IMG/VR virus record: IMGVR_UViG_3300024908_000010
Coordinates: 1 to 53,866 of that record
Length of the DNA: 53,866 bases
Direction: 5' to 3' (one strand)
Source: a virus
A model generated the notes under the pieces. It saw only the letters and a list, made by a program, of their open reading frames with translations. It ran no database searches and was not told where the DNA came from. The stretch's first letter is position 1, and each line of letters begins with the position of its first letter. Below, piece after piece: positions 26,055 through 34,046 of this stretch. Made by a program: the position numbers and the translations under genes.

Positions 26055-27098
26055 TTAAGCTAGGTTAGGTGTACCAACTTCTAAAACAGCCATCCAGCCT
26101 TGGTTAAGCACTAATGAATCGTAGTAGAACTTAGAGCCTGCATAACCACGTTGGCCCAATGGGTCGGCTTTATCTGCAACACCAGGTGGAACCCATGTCG
26201 GTGTAATTGCATCAACGCCGCGCAACATCACATTGCCCCAAGCCTCTTCTGCCGCTACGATGCAAGGGTAAACGTCAATCAATGTGCCGTTAGTTGAGGC
26301 TAAGCCTGTTGCACCAATTGCCGCACCTGCATCGATGTACGGCGCAAGTTCTGGTGATGTAACAAAGCGGAAGTTTTCAGCAGAACCGATTTCACCTTCT
26401 GAAATGGTTTTACGACTGCCGTAATCTGCCACTGGCACAAAGCCTGGCAAATCACGAATAGCAGGGTCCATATCAGTATGGCAATAAACCACGTATGAAG
26501 CCTCAACTGATGAAGTGCCATAGCCTGGGCTTGCATCTAAAATGCTTGTGATTTGTTTTGCATGGTTAGATTTTAAGCCTTTAGTAACACGGCGAATTAA
26601 GTTAAGACTTAATGTTTCATCCACTGTATCTGTGCTTGAACCACCAGCGTAGTATTTGTTGGTACCAGCCTTTAATGCACCGAAGCAAACCATTTCACGA
26701 ATCAAACCAATCGTTTCACCGATTTGTTTTTTCATGTCGCCAGCAACGTCATCTTCGTACAAGTCAAATGTCTTGTCTGTGATTGAATACAATACGCCGT
26801 ATTGTTCAACTACTGCAGTTACATCGGTGTAAGCCATCGTGCGTGCAGTTGGTGTTACACCTTCGTTAAGTTTGTAGCCATCAGCGAAAGTGCCTACATT
26901 TGAACCATTGATCCAAACGTTATCAACGCCGCCTGGTGGCAATGCACGGCGATAAACAACAGTATCGCTTGAGTTTTTAGGCATCTTTTTTTGTAAGCCT
27001 GTTTTGCATAATACTTCCATTGGCATGGCGTGTTTAAGAATATCGCCTTTAAGTTTGCCAATACGTGCTGCTTGTGTGGTCATTGTTTGAATAGCCAT
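26055..27098 (-). CDS. Major capsid protein (N4-gp56-like), 347 residues
   Basis: The sequence has the look of the N4-gp56 capsid family, an HK97-fold group: GKLKGDILKHAMPMEVLCKTG, VVYRRALPPGG, TDVTAVVEQYGVLYSITDKTFDLYEDD, and a C-terminal FYYDSLVLNQGWMAVLEVGTP. It forms the icosahedral head around the DNA. It lies immediately after the scaffold gene (12 bases) and before a terminator-like hairpin. The length is usual for the family. Confidence 0.86.
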   Translation of the reverse strand: MAIQTMTTQAARIGKLKGDILKHAMPMEVLCKTGLQKKMPKNSSDTVVYRRALPPGGVDNVWINGSNVGTFADGYKLNEGVTPTARTMAYTDVTAVVEQYGVLYSITDKTFDLYEDDVAGDMKKQIGETIGLIREMVCFGALKAGTNKYYAGGSSTDTVDETLSLNLIRRVTKGLKSNHAKQITSILDASPGYGTSSVEASYVVYCHTDMDPAIRDLPGFVPVADYGSRKTISEGEIGSAENFRFVTSPELAPYIDAGAAIGATGLASTNGTLIDVYPCIVAAEEAWGNVMLRGVDAITPTWVPPGVADKADPLGQRGYAGSKFYYDSLVLNQGWMAVLEVGTPNLA

Positions 27099-27110
27099 GA
27101 TATTTCCTTT

Positions 27111-27992
27111 TTATTTTTTAAACGCCGCATTAAAACCGTCTAACTCGCTCATTGCTTGCGGCTTTATTGCTGCTTGTGTACCTTTAGGTGTAATGGCACG
27201 TTGTAAACGCTCTTTGCGTTCTTGCGCACCGCTATTTTTTGTGGCGTGCCAACTCTTAAACTCAGAAAGCTTTTCACCGATATACATTGCATCCCAGCTA
27301 TCATCTAACTTTGTACGCTCATCATCTGGTAGCGTTTGCTTCCAAACTTTGTAATCGTCCGAAGTCAGTAACTGCGGTGCGTCTTTGTGCTGGATCAGCA
27401 ACAAATTCTTTTGCATATCCTTACTTAACTCTTCACGCACTTGCGCTACACGGCTTTCAAATACATCGTTAGATTGATTCGTATCTGCCGTGCCAAAGCT
27501 ATTAAAATCTTCTGCCAATATCTCTGCAATTTCTGGGAACTCTTCACTCAATCGTTTGAAGTTTGCGCCACTAAAATTCATCTTGGCTTGTTGCTGATTT
27601 TGCCCATTCTTTTGCAATTCAAGTAATACGCGATTTATCTCACCAATTTTGCCGTGCACCTTACGAATTTCAGCAGTTGTCATCTGCTCAACTTCTTCGA
27701 TCTTTGGCATCTTGGCTAACATTGCTGTTAGTTGCTCTGGTGTTAAACCTACTTGTTGCTCAATTGGCGCATCATCAACTGCCTTAACTTCATCTTGTGT
27801 AGCGTCATCAGCATTGCTTACCTCTGCTTCTTCTGTGCTTGTTTCATCAGTAGGGGCTTCATCAGCGCGTACTTCATTATTCAAACTTGCAGAAAATGCA
27901 GCAGATTCCTCTGCCTGTGCTACCTCATGCGCGGTTGCTTGCGCTTCAAGGTCGGTTGCTTCATCAATTGCTTGCGTTCCATCTAATTGCAT
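27111..27992 (-). CDS. Scaffolding protein (293 residues)
   Basis: Highly acidic and helical. Residues 1-75 are Glu/Asp/Ala/Thr-rich (EATDLEAQATAHEVAQAEES). The middle has Gln-rich helices, and the C-terminal end is basic (ERKERLQRAITPKG), as scaffolds are where they touch the coat protein. It is encoded between portal and major capsid genes, the conserved scaffold place. It should direct head assembly and leave before DNA packaging. No protease motif is seen, so cleavage is not implied. Confidence 0.75.
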   Translation of the reverse strand: MQLDGTQAIDEATDLEAQATAHEVAQAEESAAFSASLNNEVRADEAPTDETSTEEAEVSNADDATQDEVKAVDDAPIEQQVGLTPEQLTAMLAKMPKIEEVEQMTTAEIRKVHGKIGEINRVLLELQKNGQNQQQAKMNFSGANFKRLSEEFPEIAEILAEDFNSFGTADTNQSNDVFESRVAQVREELSKDMQKNLLLIQHKDAPQLLTSDDYKVWKQTLPDDERTKLDDSWDAMYIGEKLSEFKSWHATKNSGAQERKERLQRAITPKGTQAAIKPQAMSELDGFNAAFKK

Positions 27993-28005
27993 TTAAAACT
28001 CCTCA

Positions 28006-28242
28006 TTACTCAAAAGGGGGTGATTCCTCAACGCCTCTTGCCAAACTCGGCGGTGGATTTTCCAGCGCCAAAAAACTTTTAATCTCTAAAATTCTGCCTC
28101 GCATTTTTGCTGTTTGAACTGCATCTGCATCACCATCGTTTTGCTTTCTGCATGTTTCTAATCTAGCTTCTAAATGCGTTTTGATTTTCGCCCAAAGTGC
28201 AGTCTGCTTTTCAGCAGCGTTTAGCAGTAACTTATTCGACAT
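28006..28242 (-). CDS. Small helical phage protein (78 residues)
   Basis: No family recognised. The sequence is one long charged helix (LNAAEKQTALWAKIKTHLEARLE), two Cys/Lys-rich turns and a Pro-rich tail (NPPPSLARGVEESPPFE). It lies between a portal-linked gene and the scaffold, just after a late promoter motif that overlaps the upstream gene's end. Possibly a minor head or assembly factor. Confidence 0.55.
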   Translation of the reverse strand: MSNKLLLNAAEKQTALWAKIKTHLEARLETCRKQNDGDADAVQTAKMRGRILEIKSFLALENPPPSLARGVEESPPFE

Positions 28243-28248
28243 GTGCTT

Positions 28249-28274
28249 ACTTTATTCTTGTCCACCTGTGTCAA
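28249..28274 (-). promoter_or_regulatory. Late promoter motif, copy 3 (inside a gene's 3' end)
   Basis: On the minus strand: TTGACACAGGTGGACA, then TAAAGT six bases after GGTGGA. The box also encodes the last residues DTGGQ of the 103-residue protein, so the motif and coding sequence overlap. It would drive the 78-residue, scaffold and capsid genes. Confidence 0.65.
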
Positions 28275-28563
28275 AGGGGCTTTTTCCATCTTTTAATCTT
28301 TGAATTGCATGATTCACAGCTTTATCCATAATTGGCTTAGGAATGTCGCTAGGCTTAGGCTCATTCTCTAAAAGATATTTAATTTCTTCTTGGTCTAGCG
28401 TTGGCACCAGTAAAGGTATTTCCATTTCGCCTGCACCAAAATCAACCCCAACAGATATTTCTGTAGATACTTTTCCATCAGGCCTTTGAAGCACACCCAA
28501 AAATCCAGAACCTTTTTTTGTTCCGTCATTTCTGTTACCAAACTCATTTAATAAGCCAGCCAC
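28252..28563 (-). CDS. Portal-linked phage protein (103 residues)
   Basis: It begins MAGLLNEFGNRNDGTKKGSGFLG and continues with VLQRPDGKVSTEISVGVDFG and EMEIPLLVPTLDQEEIKYLL. This short protein type is often found directly behind podovirus portal genes and has no known role. Its start shares one base with the portal stop, so it is translation-coupled. No catalytic motif is visible. Confidence 0.65.
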   Translation of the reverse strand: MAGLLNEFGNRNDGTKKGSGFLGVLQRPDGKVSTEISVGVDFGAGEMEIPLLVPTLDQEEIKYLLENEPKPSDIPKPIMDKAVNHAIQRLKDGKSPFDTGGQE

Positions 28564-30800
28564 TACAATCCACTTCCTAACTGCTGTTTAATGATGATTT
28601 CCTGATTTTGCAAATCTTTCTTGGTGCGCTCTTTCATGGCAGTATCAGCCAATTGCGCCTTAATCTGTTGAATAGACAAATTGCGCTTGTCGGCAAGCTC
28701 CATCAACTTAGTGTCATATGCCATCTTCGCTAGTAATTCACGGCTTGCACGTTCTTCGCGTGCATCCTGCAAATCAATCTCACGCTGCGTCATCTTCTCT
28801 TGCGTGTTAGCTTGAGATACTTGCACCATGCCTTCTGTACGGATCTTGGTTGCTTCAATCGTTGCTTGTGCGGTAATTGCGCGAGGGTCTTGTGGTGGAT
28901 TCGCCGCGGCCTGCTCTGCCATTTTTGCCAGCTCATCTTCGGTATACATAAACAATTTAGGATTCAATCGCTGCGACTTAAAGTATTCTTGCACCCACTT
29001 TTTGGGGTCAATACCAAATTGAGGGTTAGCAACCATCTCGCCCATTTGTGCAATGTTCTGGTTTTGAATATCACGCTCAACCAGGGCGCTAGAGCCTTTG
29101 GCAATTATTTTGTAATCGCCCTTTTCGCTCTCTGGCACTTCTGGGTCTAAGATCAACCACTCGTAATAGCGTGAAATATGCGGCTCTGTTACTTTGTCAT
29201 CATAGGTTCGTGCAATGCGGCGCATGACCGTTGATGCATTGTTGTTTAGCATCTGCATACCGCCAACTGTTTCAGGTGCGGCACCTTGTTGGCCTTGCAA
29301 TAACATTGGCAAGCCTGTGACATCCTCAGCCATCTTGATTGCGAACTCAACGATGTTAAATAACTGGTCTTGCATAGCAGGAATGTTGATTGCTGCGAAT
29401 GCTTCATTCACTGGACCAACTGCATCTTCAACCATGTACCAAAGCTTACGTGGTGTAATTTGCCAAACACCATCAGCAGGCTCAATAATGCCTCTGCGCA
29501 TGACAATCTGCGGACCACTCATTAAGCCTGCGTTATCCATCACATTACGCACCGCAGCATTCAACATGCGCTGTGGCGTTCTAATTTGTCTTGATACGCC
29601 GATACCAGCCCAGTAGCCATCACGCTCTTGCCAGTTCATCACGTCATAAGGGAATGCACCGCTATCAAGTGGATTAATTGCCGCCTTTACTACACGGTCA
29701 TTAATCATCACCACGATTGCTGGCACGCTATCATCACCTTCACATGGGCACCCTGCGGCTTCCATATCCTCTGGTGAAATAAAGCCTGTGTAATACCAAA
29801 TCTCGTATTGGCTCTTATTGTCCAAGTTAAGTGATTGACGTTCTGCGTCTTTCTCTTCTAGGTTCTTTTTCTGCGGACCTTCTTCAATACACATTTCCAA
29901 CATTTCTTTAATGTATGAAGGGTCTTGTTTCAAATCATCCATGCCACGAATAGTGATACGGTCTTTCTCAAAGACAAACGAACCATTGTGAATATCATTG
30001 CCGCATGAAGGGTCTGGGTATAAATCCCAACAATCAATTGAGCGTGATTCTGGGTAGATTTCCATCTTGCGAACAATAGAAGTTAAGCCGCCTTCTTTGC
30101 TAATTGATCCAACGGTTCTAGCGACTGGGTACGGACCTTTAATCACTCCGGTACCTAACCTTGCGCAACTTTCAATCACCTTGCGTGTTTCGTGGTTAAA
30201 GCGAGATTCTTTTAACCAATCATCAATGCGTGTTTCAGCATCCTTAGCGGCAAGTCGTGCAACCTCAAGTATTTGTTCGGCATGTTCGCCTACGGTCATT
30301 TGCTTTGGATTGCCTGCATCATCTGAACTCATAACAGGCTGGCCGTTAGGTGCAACTAATGGCTCTTTGCTTTTGTTATTCTTTAGCAAGCTTGGGATTG
30401 GTGTAGGTTCTATTGCCCAGTTCTGATCATCAGTAGGTAATAACATATCAGCCACCTTTGCGGCAGCTGCATCAACGTATGATCGAGTAATGTTTAAGAA
30501 AATGCGTGAACGTGTTGCTTTTTTTTTATCCTTGTCGGCTCCGCCTTCTGGTGATAAAGGCTTGCCACGGTTACGATACAGGTCGCGGTTAGCGTCATCT
30601 ATCCCCTCGTAGTGATCTTCATCCTCGCGCCAATCCTCTTCAATGCCAGATAGTTGACGCGCCTGAATAGCTTCTTCGCGCTTTTTAACTAAGACTGTGC
30701 TTAAAGATTGCAGCCTAGAGATACGTTCTTCGTAGGCTTTCTGCTCTTCAAGCTTTTGCGCCTCTTCATCAATCTGCGCCGTTAATTCAACGTTGTTCAT
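28563..30800 (-). CDS. Portal protein (head-tail connector), 745 residues
   Basis: A large podovirus-type portal, the ring through which DNA enters and leaves the head. Seen: an N-terminal charged helix, RIFLNITRSYVDAAAAKVADMLLPTDDQNW, a central part with NWQERDGYWAGIGVSRQIRTPQRMLNA, the segment GQQGAAPETVGGMQMLNNNA shared by many podovirus portals, and a long C-terminal helical barrel with Gln/Lys/Ala (ITAQATIEATKIRTEGMVQV). Length is at the large end, as in P22-type portals. It follows the terminase region and precedes scaffold and capsid. Confidence 0.9.
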   Translation of the reverse strand: MNNVELTAQIDEEAQKLEEQKAYEERISRLQSLSTVLVKKREEAIQARQLSGIEEDWREDEDHYEGIDDANRDLYRNRGKPLSPEGGADKDKKKATRSRIFLNITRSYVDAAAAKVADMLLPTDDQNWAIEPTPIPSLLKNNKSKEPLVAPNGQPVMSSDDAGNPKQMTVGEHAEQILEVARLAAKDAETRIDDWLKESRFNHETRKVIESCARLGTGVIKGPYPVARTVGSISKEGGLTSIVRKMEIYPESRSIDCWDLYPDPSCGNDIHNGSFVFEKDRITIRGMDDLKQDPSYIKEMLEMCIEEGPQKKNLEEKDAERQSLNLDNKSQYEIWYYTGFISPEDMEAAGCPCEGDDSVPAIVVMINDRVVKAAINPLDSGAFPYDVMNWQERDGYWAGIGVSRQIRTPQRMLNAAVRNVMDNAGLMSGPQIVMRRGIIEPADGVWQITPRKLWYMVEDAVGPVNEAFAAINIPAMQDQLFNIVEFAIKMAEDVTGLPMLLQGQQGAAPETVGGMQMLNNNASTVMRRIARTYDDKVTEPHISRYYEWLILDPEVPESEKGDYKIIAKGSSALVERDIQNQNIAQMGEMVANPQFGIDPKKWVQEYFKSQRLNPKLFMYTEDELAKMAEQAAANPPQDPRAITAQATIEATKIRTEGMVQVSQANTQEKMTQREIDLQDAREERASRELLAKMAYDTKLMELADKRNLSIQQIKAQLADTAMKERTKKDLQNQEIIIKQQLGSGL

Positions 30801-30808
30801 GGATGTTA

Positions 30809-31048
30809 TTACTCTTCCATGTCCATCATCATGCCGCTTTTAATTGGCTCTTTTACGCTTGCATTAAATGCCGCTTCTTCAACTTCTGGTGGAGGCTCAT
30901 CACCTAGTAAAATACGCTCAGCTACATCAACACCTGCTTCAAAAGTTTCTACTGGCTCAAAGTCTTGAGTGTCAATCGTAGCTGGATCAACTTCACCAAC
31001 TGTCATTTGGCCTTCATCGGATAACATAATAACTACTGCGAATGGCAT
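30809..31048 (-). CDS. Acidic small protein upstream of the portal (79 residues)
   Basis: Very acidic (VEEAAFNASVKEP; EPVETFEAGVDVAERILLGDEPPPE) with a hydrophobic N-terminus (MPFAVVIML). The ATG at 31048 is chosen because CGGAG lies 8 bases upstream; a GTG three codons earlier is the alternative. It is the first gene after a late promoter motif and stands 8 bases before the portal. No family recognised; possibly an assembly helper. Confidence 0.6.
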   Translation of the reverse strand: MPFAVVIMLSDEGQMTVGEVDPATIDTQDFEPVETFEAGVDVAERILLGDEPPPEVEEAAFNASVKEPIKSGMMMDMEE

Positions 31049-31083
31049 GATAAACACTCCGTAAACTAATTTAATTTACAGAA

Positions 31084-31108
31084 AAGATAACAGTGTCCAT
31101 GTGTGTGA
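31084..31108 (-). promoter_or_regulatory. Late promoter motif, copy 4 (head genes)
   Basis: On the minus strand: ACACACATGGACACTG, then TATCTT, with six bases between TGGA and the hexamer. It matches 12 of 16 bases of the best copy. It lies between the terminator at 31116-31142 and the small acidic gene plus portal. Confidence 0.7.
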
Positions 31109-31115
31109 CAGGCGT

Positions 31116-31142
31116 AAAAAAGCCCACGGCTTAGGTGGGCTT
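31116..31142 (-). terminator. Rho-independent terminator behind the terminase region
   Basis: On the minus strand: AAGCCCAC, CTAAGCC loop, GTGGGCTT, then TTTT. The 8-bp stem with a T-run ends the terminase transcript 28 bases past the 62-residue gene. Confidence 0.85.
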
Positions 31143-31169
31143 GGTGTTAACCTTTATTCAATGTGGACT

Positions 31170-31358
31170 TTAGGCATTAACCTTTACCATATCCTTGCCA
31201 TTCCAAACTAAAGTCACACGATTAGTTACCTTGCCGCAGTGAACACAAGTATGCGTTCGATCATACTTAGTGACGATTTGAGCATTAATAGATGGCATCC
31301 ATTTATCTTCTATGCGTATTGAGTGAAATCCTAAGTTACAAATAAATTTTCTAATCAT
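31170..31358 (-). CDS. Small protein with a CxxC pair (62 residues)
   Basis: It starts MIRKFICNLGFHSIRIEDKW and has one clear zinc-knuckle-like pair in THTCVHCGKVT plus Cys7 and His12 that could complete a metal site. This is a common form of small phage protein near head genes, with no known function. It lies 27 bases after the terminase nuclease half and before a terminator. Confidence 0.6.
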   Translation of the reverse strand: MIRKFICNLGFHSIRIEDKWMPSINAQIVTKYDRTHTCVHCGKVTNRVTLVWNGKDMVKVNA

Positions 31359-31385
31359 TGCACAGTCCTTTTATAAATTGTCATA

Positions 31386-32150
31386 TCAATACCCAACTTC
31401 GCTATCAAGTACACCAAATCCAGATGAAGGAGCAGTCCGTTTAGGTGTGTTTACTTTGGCGTGGCGTAGCATCATGACCGCATATCTAACCGCACTCAAA
31501 ATATCATCAAACTCTTTAACTATTTTACCATCCTTGCGATGATATAAGCGGTACTCTTCAAAGTAACCGTCCAAATGTGCGAACACTTTAAACCGCCCTG
31601 TTTGCATACGGTCTAATATTTCAAGCACACCTGCCTCAACGCCATTACCGCCGGTGCCTTCTTCTTCACCTTTTTGTGGTGGATGAGTTGCTTTATCCTT
31701 AAGCATATTCACGCCTAAGTTACGGTACTGTTGTGCAATGGCTTCGCCAGAACCTTTGTCGTGCTGCAATCCATCATGAGGCCATGCAACAGGAATCCAT
31801 TTACCCCTTGCGTTGATTGAAACAGAATGCACGGCTGGCGTTTGCTCACTCAATCTGTGAATGTCATATACATAAACAATGTCTGCATCTCTATCCCATG
31901 CAATCCAACCTGCTGCAGTCGGGTGATCCCAACCGAAGTCCAAACCTGCAATGCGTGGCCAGTGTGCAGGGATTGAGAAAGGCTGCACTTTAATCAACTC
32001 TTCATCTATTGTAAAAATACGTCCTGAACCTAGCACTGGAATCCCCCTTGATCGTGCATCACGTAGATGCGATGGTGTCGAATCTAACAATTCTCTTTTA
32101 GTTTTCTCGCTGAGGTGAGGTACATCGTCAATTCCACCCTGCCATAACAA
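31386..32150 (-). CDS. Large terminase, C-terminal nuclease half (frame-broken gene)
   Basis: The nuclease part of the DNA-packaging motor, which cuts concatemeric phage DNA into head-sized pieces. It begins near DDVPHLSEKTKREL and contains GIPVLGSGRIF, IAGLDFGWDHPTAAGWIAW with its acidic site, VAWPHDGLQHDKGSGEAIA and the end EFDDILSAVRYAVMMLRHA. These match the C-terminal half of podovirus terminases. The open frame begins at a TTG without a good ribosome site, and the N-terminal ATPase half ends 88 bases upstream in another frame. Unless the frames are rejoined, packaging from this prophage should fail. Confidence 0.82.
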   Translation of the reverse strand: MLWQGGIDDVPHLSEKTKRELLDSTPSHLRDARSRGIPVLGSGRIFTIDEELIKVQPFSIPAHWPRIAGLDFGWDHPTAAGWIAWDRDADIVYVYDIHRLSEQTPAVHSVSINARGKWIPVAWPHDGLQHDKGSGEAIAQQYRNLGVNMLKDKATHPPQKGEEEGTGGNGVEAGVLEILDRMQTGRFKVFAHLDGYFEEYRLYHRKDGKIVKEFDDILSAVRYAVMMLRHAKVNTPKRTAPSSGFGVLDSEVGY

Positions 32151-32238
32151 GGTACTTCGATTCAGAAACTTTAGGCATCTGATCCCCCTGATATGGCAAG
32201 GCGTGTTTGGCCTGCTCCATTCATGTAGTTGGCTTTCA

Positions 32239-33003
32239 TTATTTAAGCTTCATTCCCTTTGGTATGAACTGCATTACTGTATCTGTCATGCCTTCTAGTG
32301 GTGTAAATGTCATGTAAATTAAACCTTCTGTTGTTGCTGTTCTTATCAAGCATTCGCCATATATATCCATTGGCGGCTCTTCGTCCAACCAAATGCCATC
32401 TTGTTCAGTGCCTTCAAAAGCACCCCTGCCTTGTTGATATGATTTAAGGCCAAGCAAAGAGAAGCCTCCATTAACATGTTTAATCTCTACCTTATCAATC
32501 AAATCACTAACGCCTTGCTTCCAGCTAATATCACCGATGCATTCACCTGGTATTAATCCAGTGCCGCTTAATCGCTTAGTTGACCCACTGCCTTGCACCT
32601 TGCCAAATAACTTAGCTTGCACAATGTCGCGTGTAGTTTCATTCGTCTTACCAGCCGCCCAAAAGCTAACTGGCGCATCCCACATCGCACCATTCCACCA
32701 TGGAGGATATAACCCTGTTAAATGCAATGCCGTTTCATAACCTCCTGCGCCTTCTGTCTTACCGATACGATTTGCCGCCATAAAACAACGCTCTCTGTAT
32801 ATGTCGCCAGCCTCGAAAAACTCCATGTGCTTAGGATATAACTCACGGCGCAATGGGCCTTCTTCTGGGTAATATGTATAAAGTTTTCTTCTACTTAGCC
32901 TTCGTAGCTGCTCTTGCTGAATTTTTAGCGCTTCCAATTGCAGCTTGCGCAGCTCTGAGGGCTTCTTGGTTAGCGTTGTATCGCTGTTCAAGTTCATCGT
33001 CAT
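32239..33003 (-). CDS. Large terminase, N-terminal ATPase half (frame-broken gene)
   Basis: The ATPase domain that pumps DNA into the head. Visible are the Walker A-like motif AANRIGKTEGAG, the Walker B-like DGIWLDEEPP and the coupling segment YMTFTPLEGMTDTVMQF. The frame stops at TAA (32239). The next 90 bases hold plausible terminase sequence in all three frames: NYMNGAGQTRLAIS in one, KVSESKYLVMAGW in another, then DDVPHLS in that of the C-terminal half. The start overlaps the small terminase gene by 113 bases. Either several indels have broken the gene or the sequence has errors here. Confidence 0.85.
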   Translation of the reverse strand: MTMNLNSDTTLTKKPSELRKLQLEALKIQQEQLRRLSRRKLYTYYPEEGPLRRELYPKHMEFFEAGDIYRERCFMAANRIGKTEGAGGYETALHLTGLYPPWWNGAMWDAPVSFWAAGKTNETTRDIVQAKLFGKVQGSGSTKRLSGTGLIPGECIGDISWKQGVSDLIDKVEIKHVNGGFSLLGLKSYQQGRGAFEGTEQDGIWLDEEPPMDIYGECLIRTATTEGLIYMTFTPLEGMTDTVMQFIPKGMKLK

Positions 33004-33673
33004 TTAACCTTTCAAAATCACCAGGGGAGCCAGTTTCTTTGCGCTCAATGAACATTCCTAGATGCTTAGCAACATTCTCTAGCGCAGAACTCTGGTCAAT
33101 CATCTTTATTTCAAGACCTTCTTTAGTGACCTTAACCCCTGCATAAAGCATTGCTGTTTGTTCATCAATGGTGCGTGTGTCATGTGGCGTGACTTCACCA
33201 GTGCCGCGACCAAAACATTTAGGACACTGTGCATGTGGAGTATGTGTTGGGTTAAATCCATAGCCACCGCCATTGTCTGGTATAACATGCACCTCATCTG
33301 GATTTGCTTCGGCATAGTTCACAGCTTCTGCATAGGCTGATGTAAATTCATCTTCATCAATCCATTGATACAAATGTGATTTACCATAGCAATAACGGCA
33401 AGCGCAGCGCCTATACTCAATTAGCTTGCGCGGATCTGCTGTTGCAATCTTCCACCAGCGATCAAGCACCATGTCTTGAGTGATTTCAGTACGTTTTGAG
33501 CGCTCATCTATTCGCATGGCGATATATTCAGAAACCTTAACATTGCTTAACAATCTTGAAGCCTGAACTTCTGCCGTCTTTTCTGAATACCCACAACGAA
33601 TAGCAGCCTGCTTACCATTAAGATCAACAAGGTACTCATCACCAAATCTAATTTGTTTTTCATTTAAACTCAA
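32891..33673 (-). CDS. Small terminase subunit (Terminase_2-like), 260 residues
   Basis: DNA-recognition subunit of the packaging motor. The N-terminal part LNEKQIRFGDEYLVDLNGKQAAIRCGYSEKTA is the typical Terminase_2 helix-turn-helix start. Next are ASRLLSNVKVSEYI and ALENVAKHLGMFIERKE. An unusual insert carries four Cys in two pairs (CACRYC; CPKCFGRGTGEV), suggesting a zinc-binding or DnaJ-like cysteine insert. I place the start at TTG (33673), 7 bases after GGAG; longer reading upstream runs into the previous small gene. Confidence 0.85.
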   Translation of the reverse strand: MSLNEKQIRFGDEYLVDLNGKQAAIRCGYSEKTAEVQASRLLSNVKVSEYIAMRIDERSKRTEITQDMVLDRWWKIATADPRKLIEYRRCACRYCYGKSHLYQWIDEDEFTSAYAEAVNYAEANPDEVHVIPDNGGGYGFNPTHTPHAQCPKCFGRGTGEVTPHDTRTIDEQTAMLYAGVKVTKEGLEIKMIDQSSALENVAKHLGMFIERKETGSPGDFERLNDDELEQRYNANQEALRAAQAAIGSAKNSARAATKAK

Positions 33674-33677
33674 AGCA

Positions 33678-33779
33678 TCACTCCTGCATTGCTTGCCTGC
33701 AGCGCTGCACTGTTTCAATAGTTGTGTTTAATACATATTCAGCAGACAATTCTATTTTTTTAGGCGTAAGCTCTGCCAT
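33678..33779 (-). CDS. Possible 33-residue micro-protein
   Basis: An ATG overlapping the stop of the 71-residue gene (TAATG) opens 33 codons ending TGA, 4 bases before the TTG start of the small terminase. The product is a single charged helix (ELTPKKIELSAEYVLNTTIE). The tight linkage on both sides supports translation. No function known. Confidence 0.5.
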   Translation of the reverse strand: MAELTPKKIELSAEYVLNTTIETVQRCRQAMQE

Positions 33780-33994
33780 TACATACCATCCCGATAATTC
33801 TTAGCAGGAATCCTGCCTGCTTGTTCTTTTTTAATCTGGCAACCGCCCAAAAAAGAATTTTCATAAGCAAAGTTACCGCCTTTCCACTCTTCGCTACATT
33901 TTTTATTACCTTCCAAATACGTAGCAATACAGCCAAATAAAATAAGCACCGCAATAATTAATATTGAGCGAATCATTTCTATAATTATGTTCAT
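33779..33994 (-). CDS. Small membrane or lipoprotein-like protein (71 residues)
   Basis: A hydrophobic N-terminal segment (MIRSILIIAVLILFGCIATYL) is followed by a polar, Cys-containing domain (GGNFAYENSFLGGCQIKKEQAGRI, in part). The LFGC pattern looks like a lipobox, so it could be a lipoprotein; otherwise a membrane-anchored peptide. It precedes the terminase genes. Function unknown. Confidence 0.55.
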   Translation of the reverse strand: MNIIIEMIRSILIIAVLILFGCIATYLEGNKKCSEEWKGGNFAYENSFLGGCQIKKEQAGRIPAKNYRDGM

Positions 33995-34046
33995 ATCAAC
34001 TTTTCTTTCTCATCGTTTAAAACAGATTTTTATAAGTCATTTGGCT

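Noticed and set aside
32160-32245. Translational bypass like T4 gene 60 in the large terminase (AAA before the stop, AAA 72 bases later in frame)
   Set aside because: It would restore KVSESKYLVMAGW, but a further frame change is needed immediately afterwards at TGGAATTGA. A simple bypass therefore cannot join both halves.
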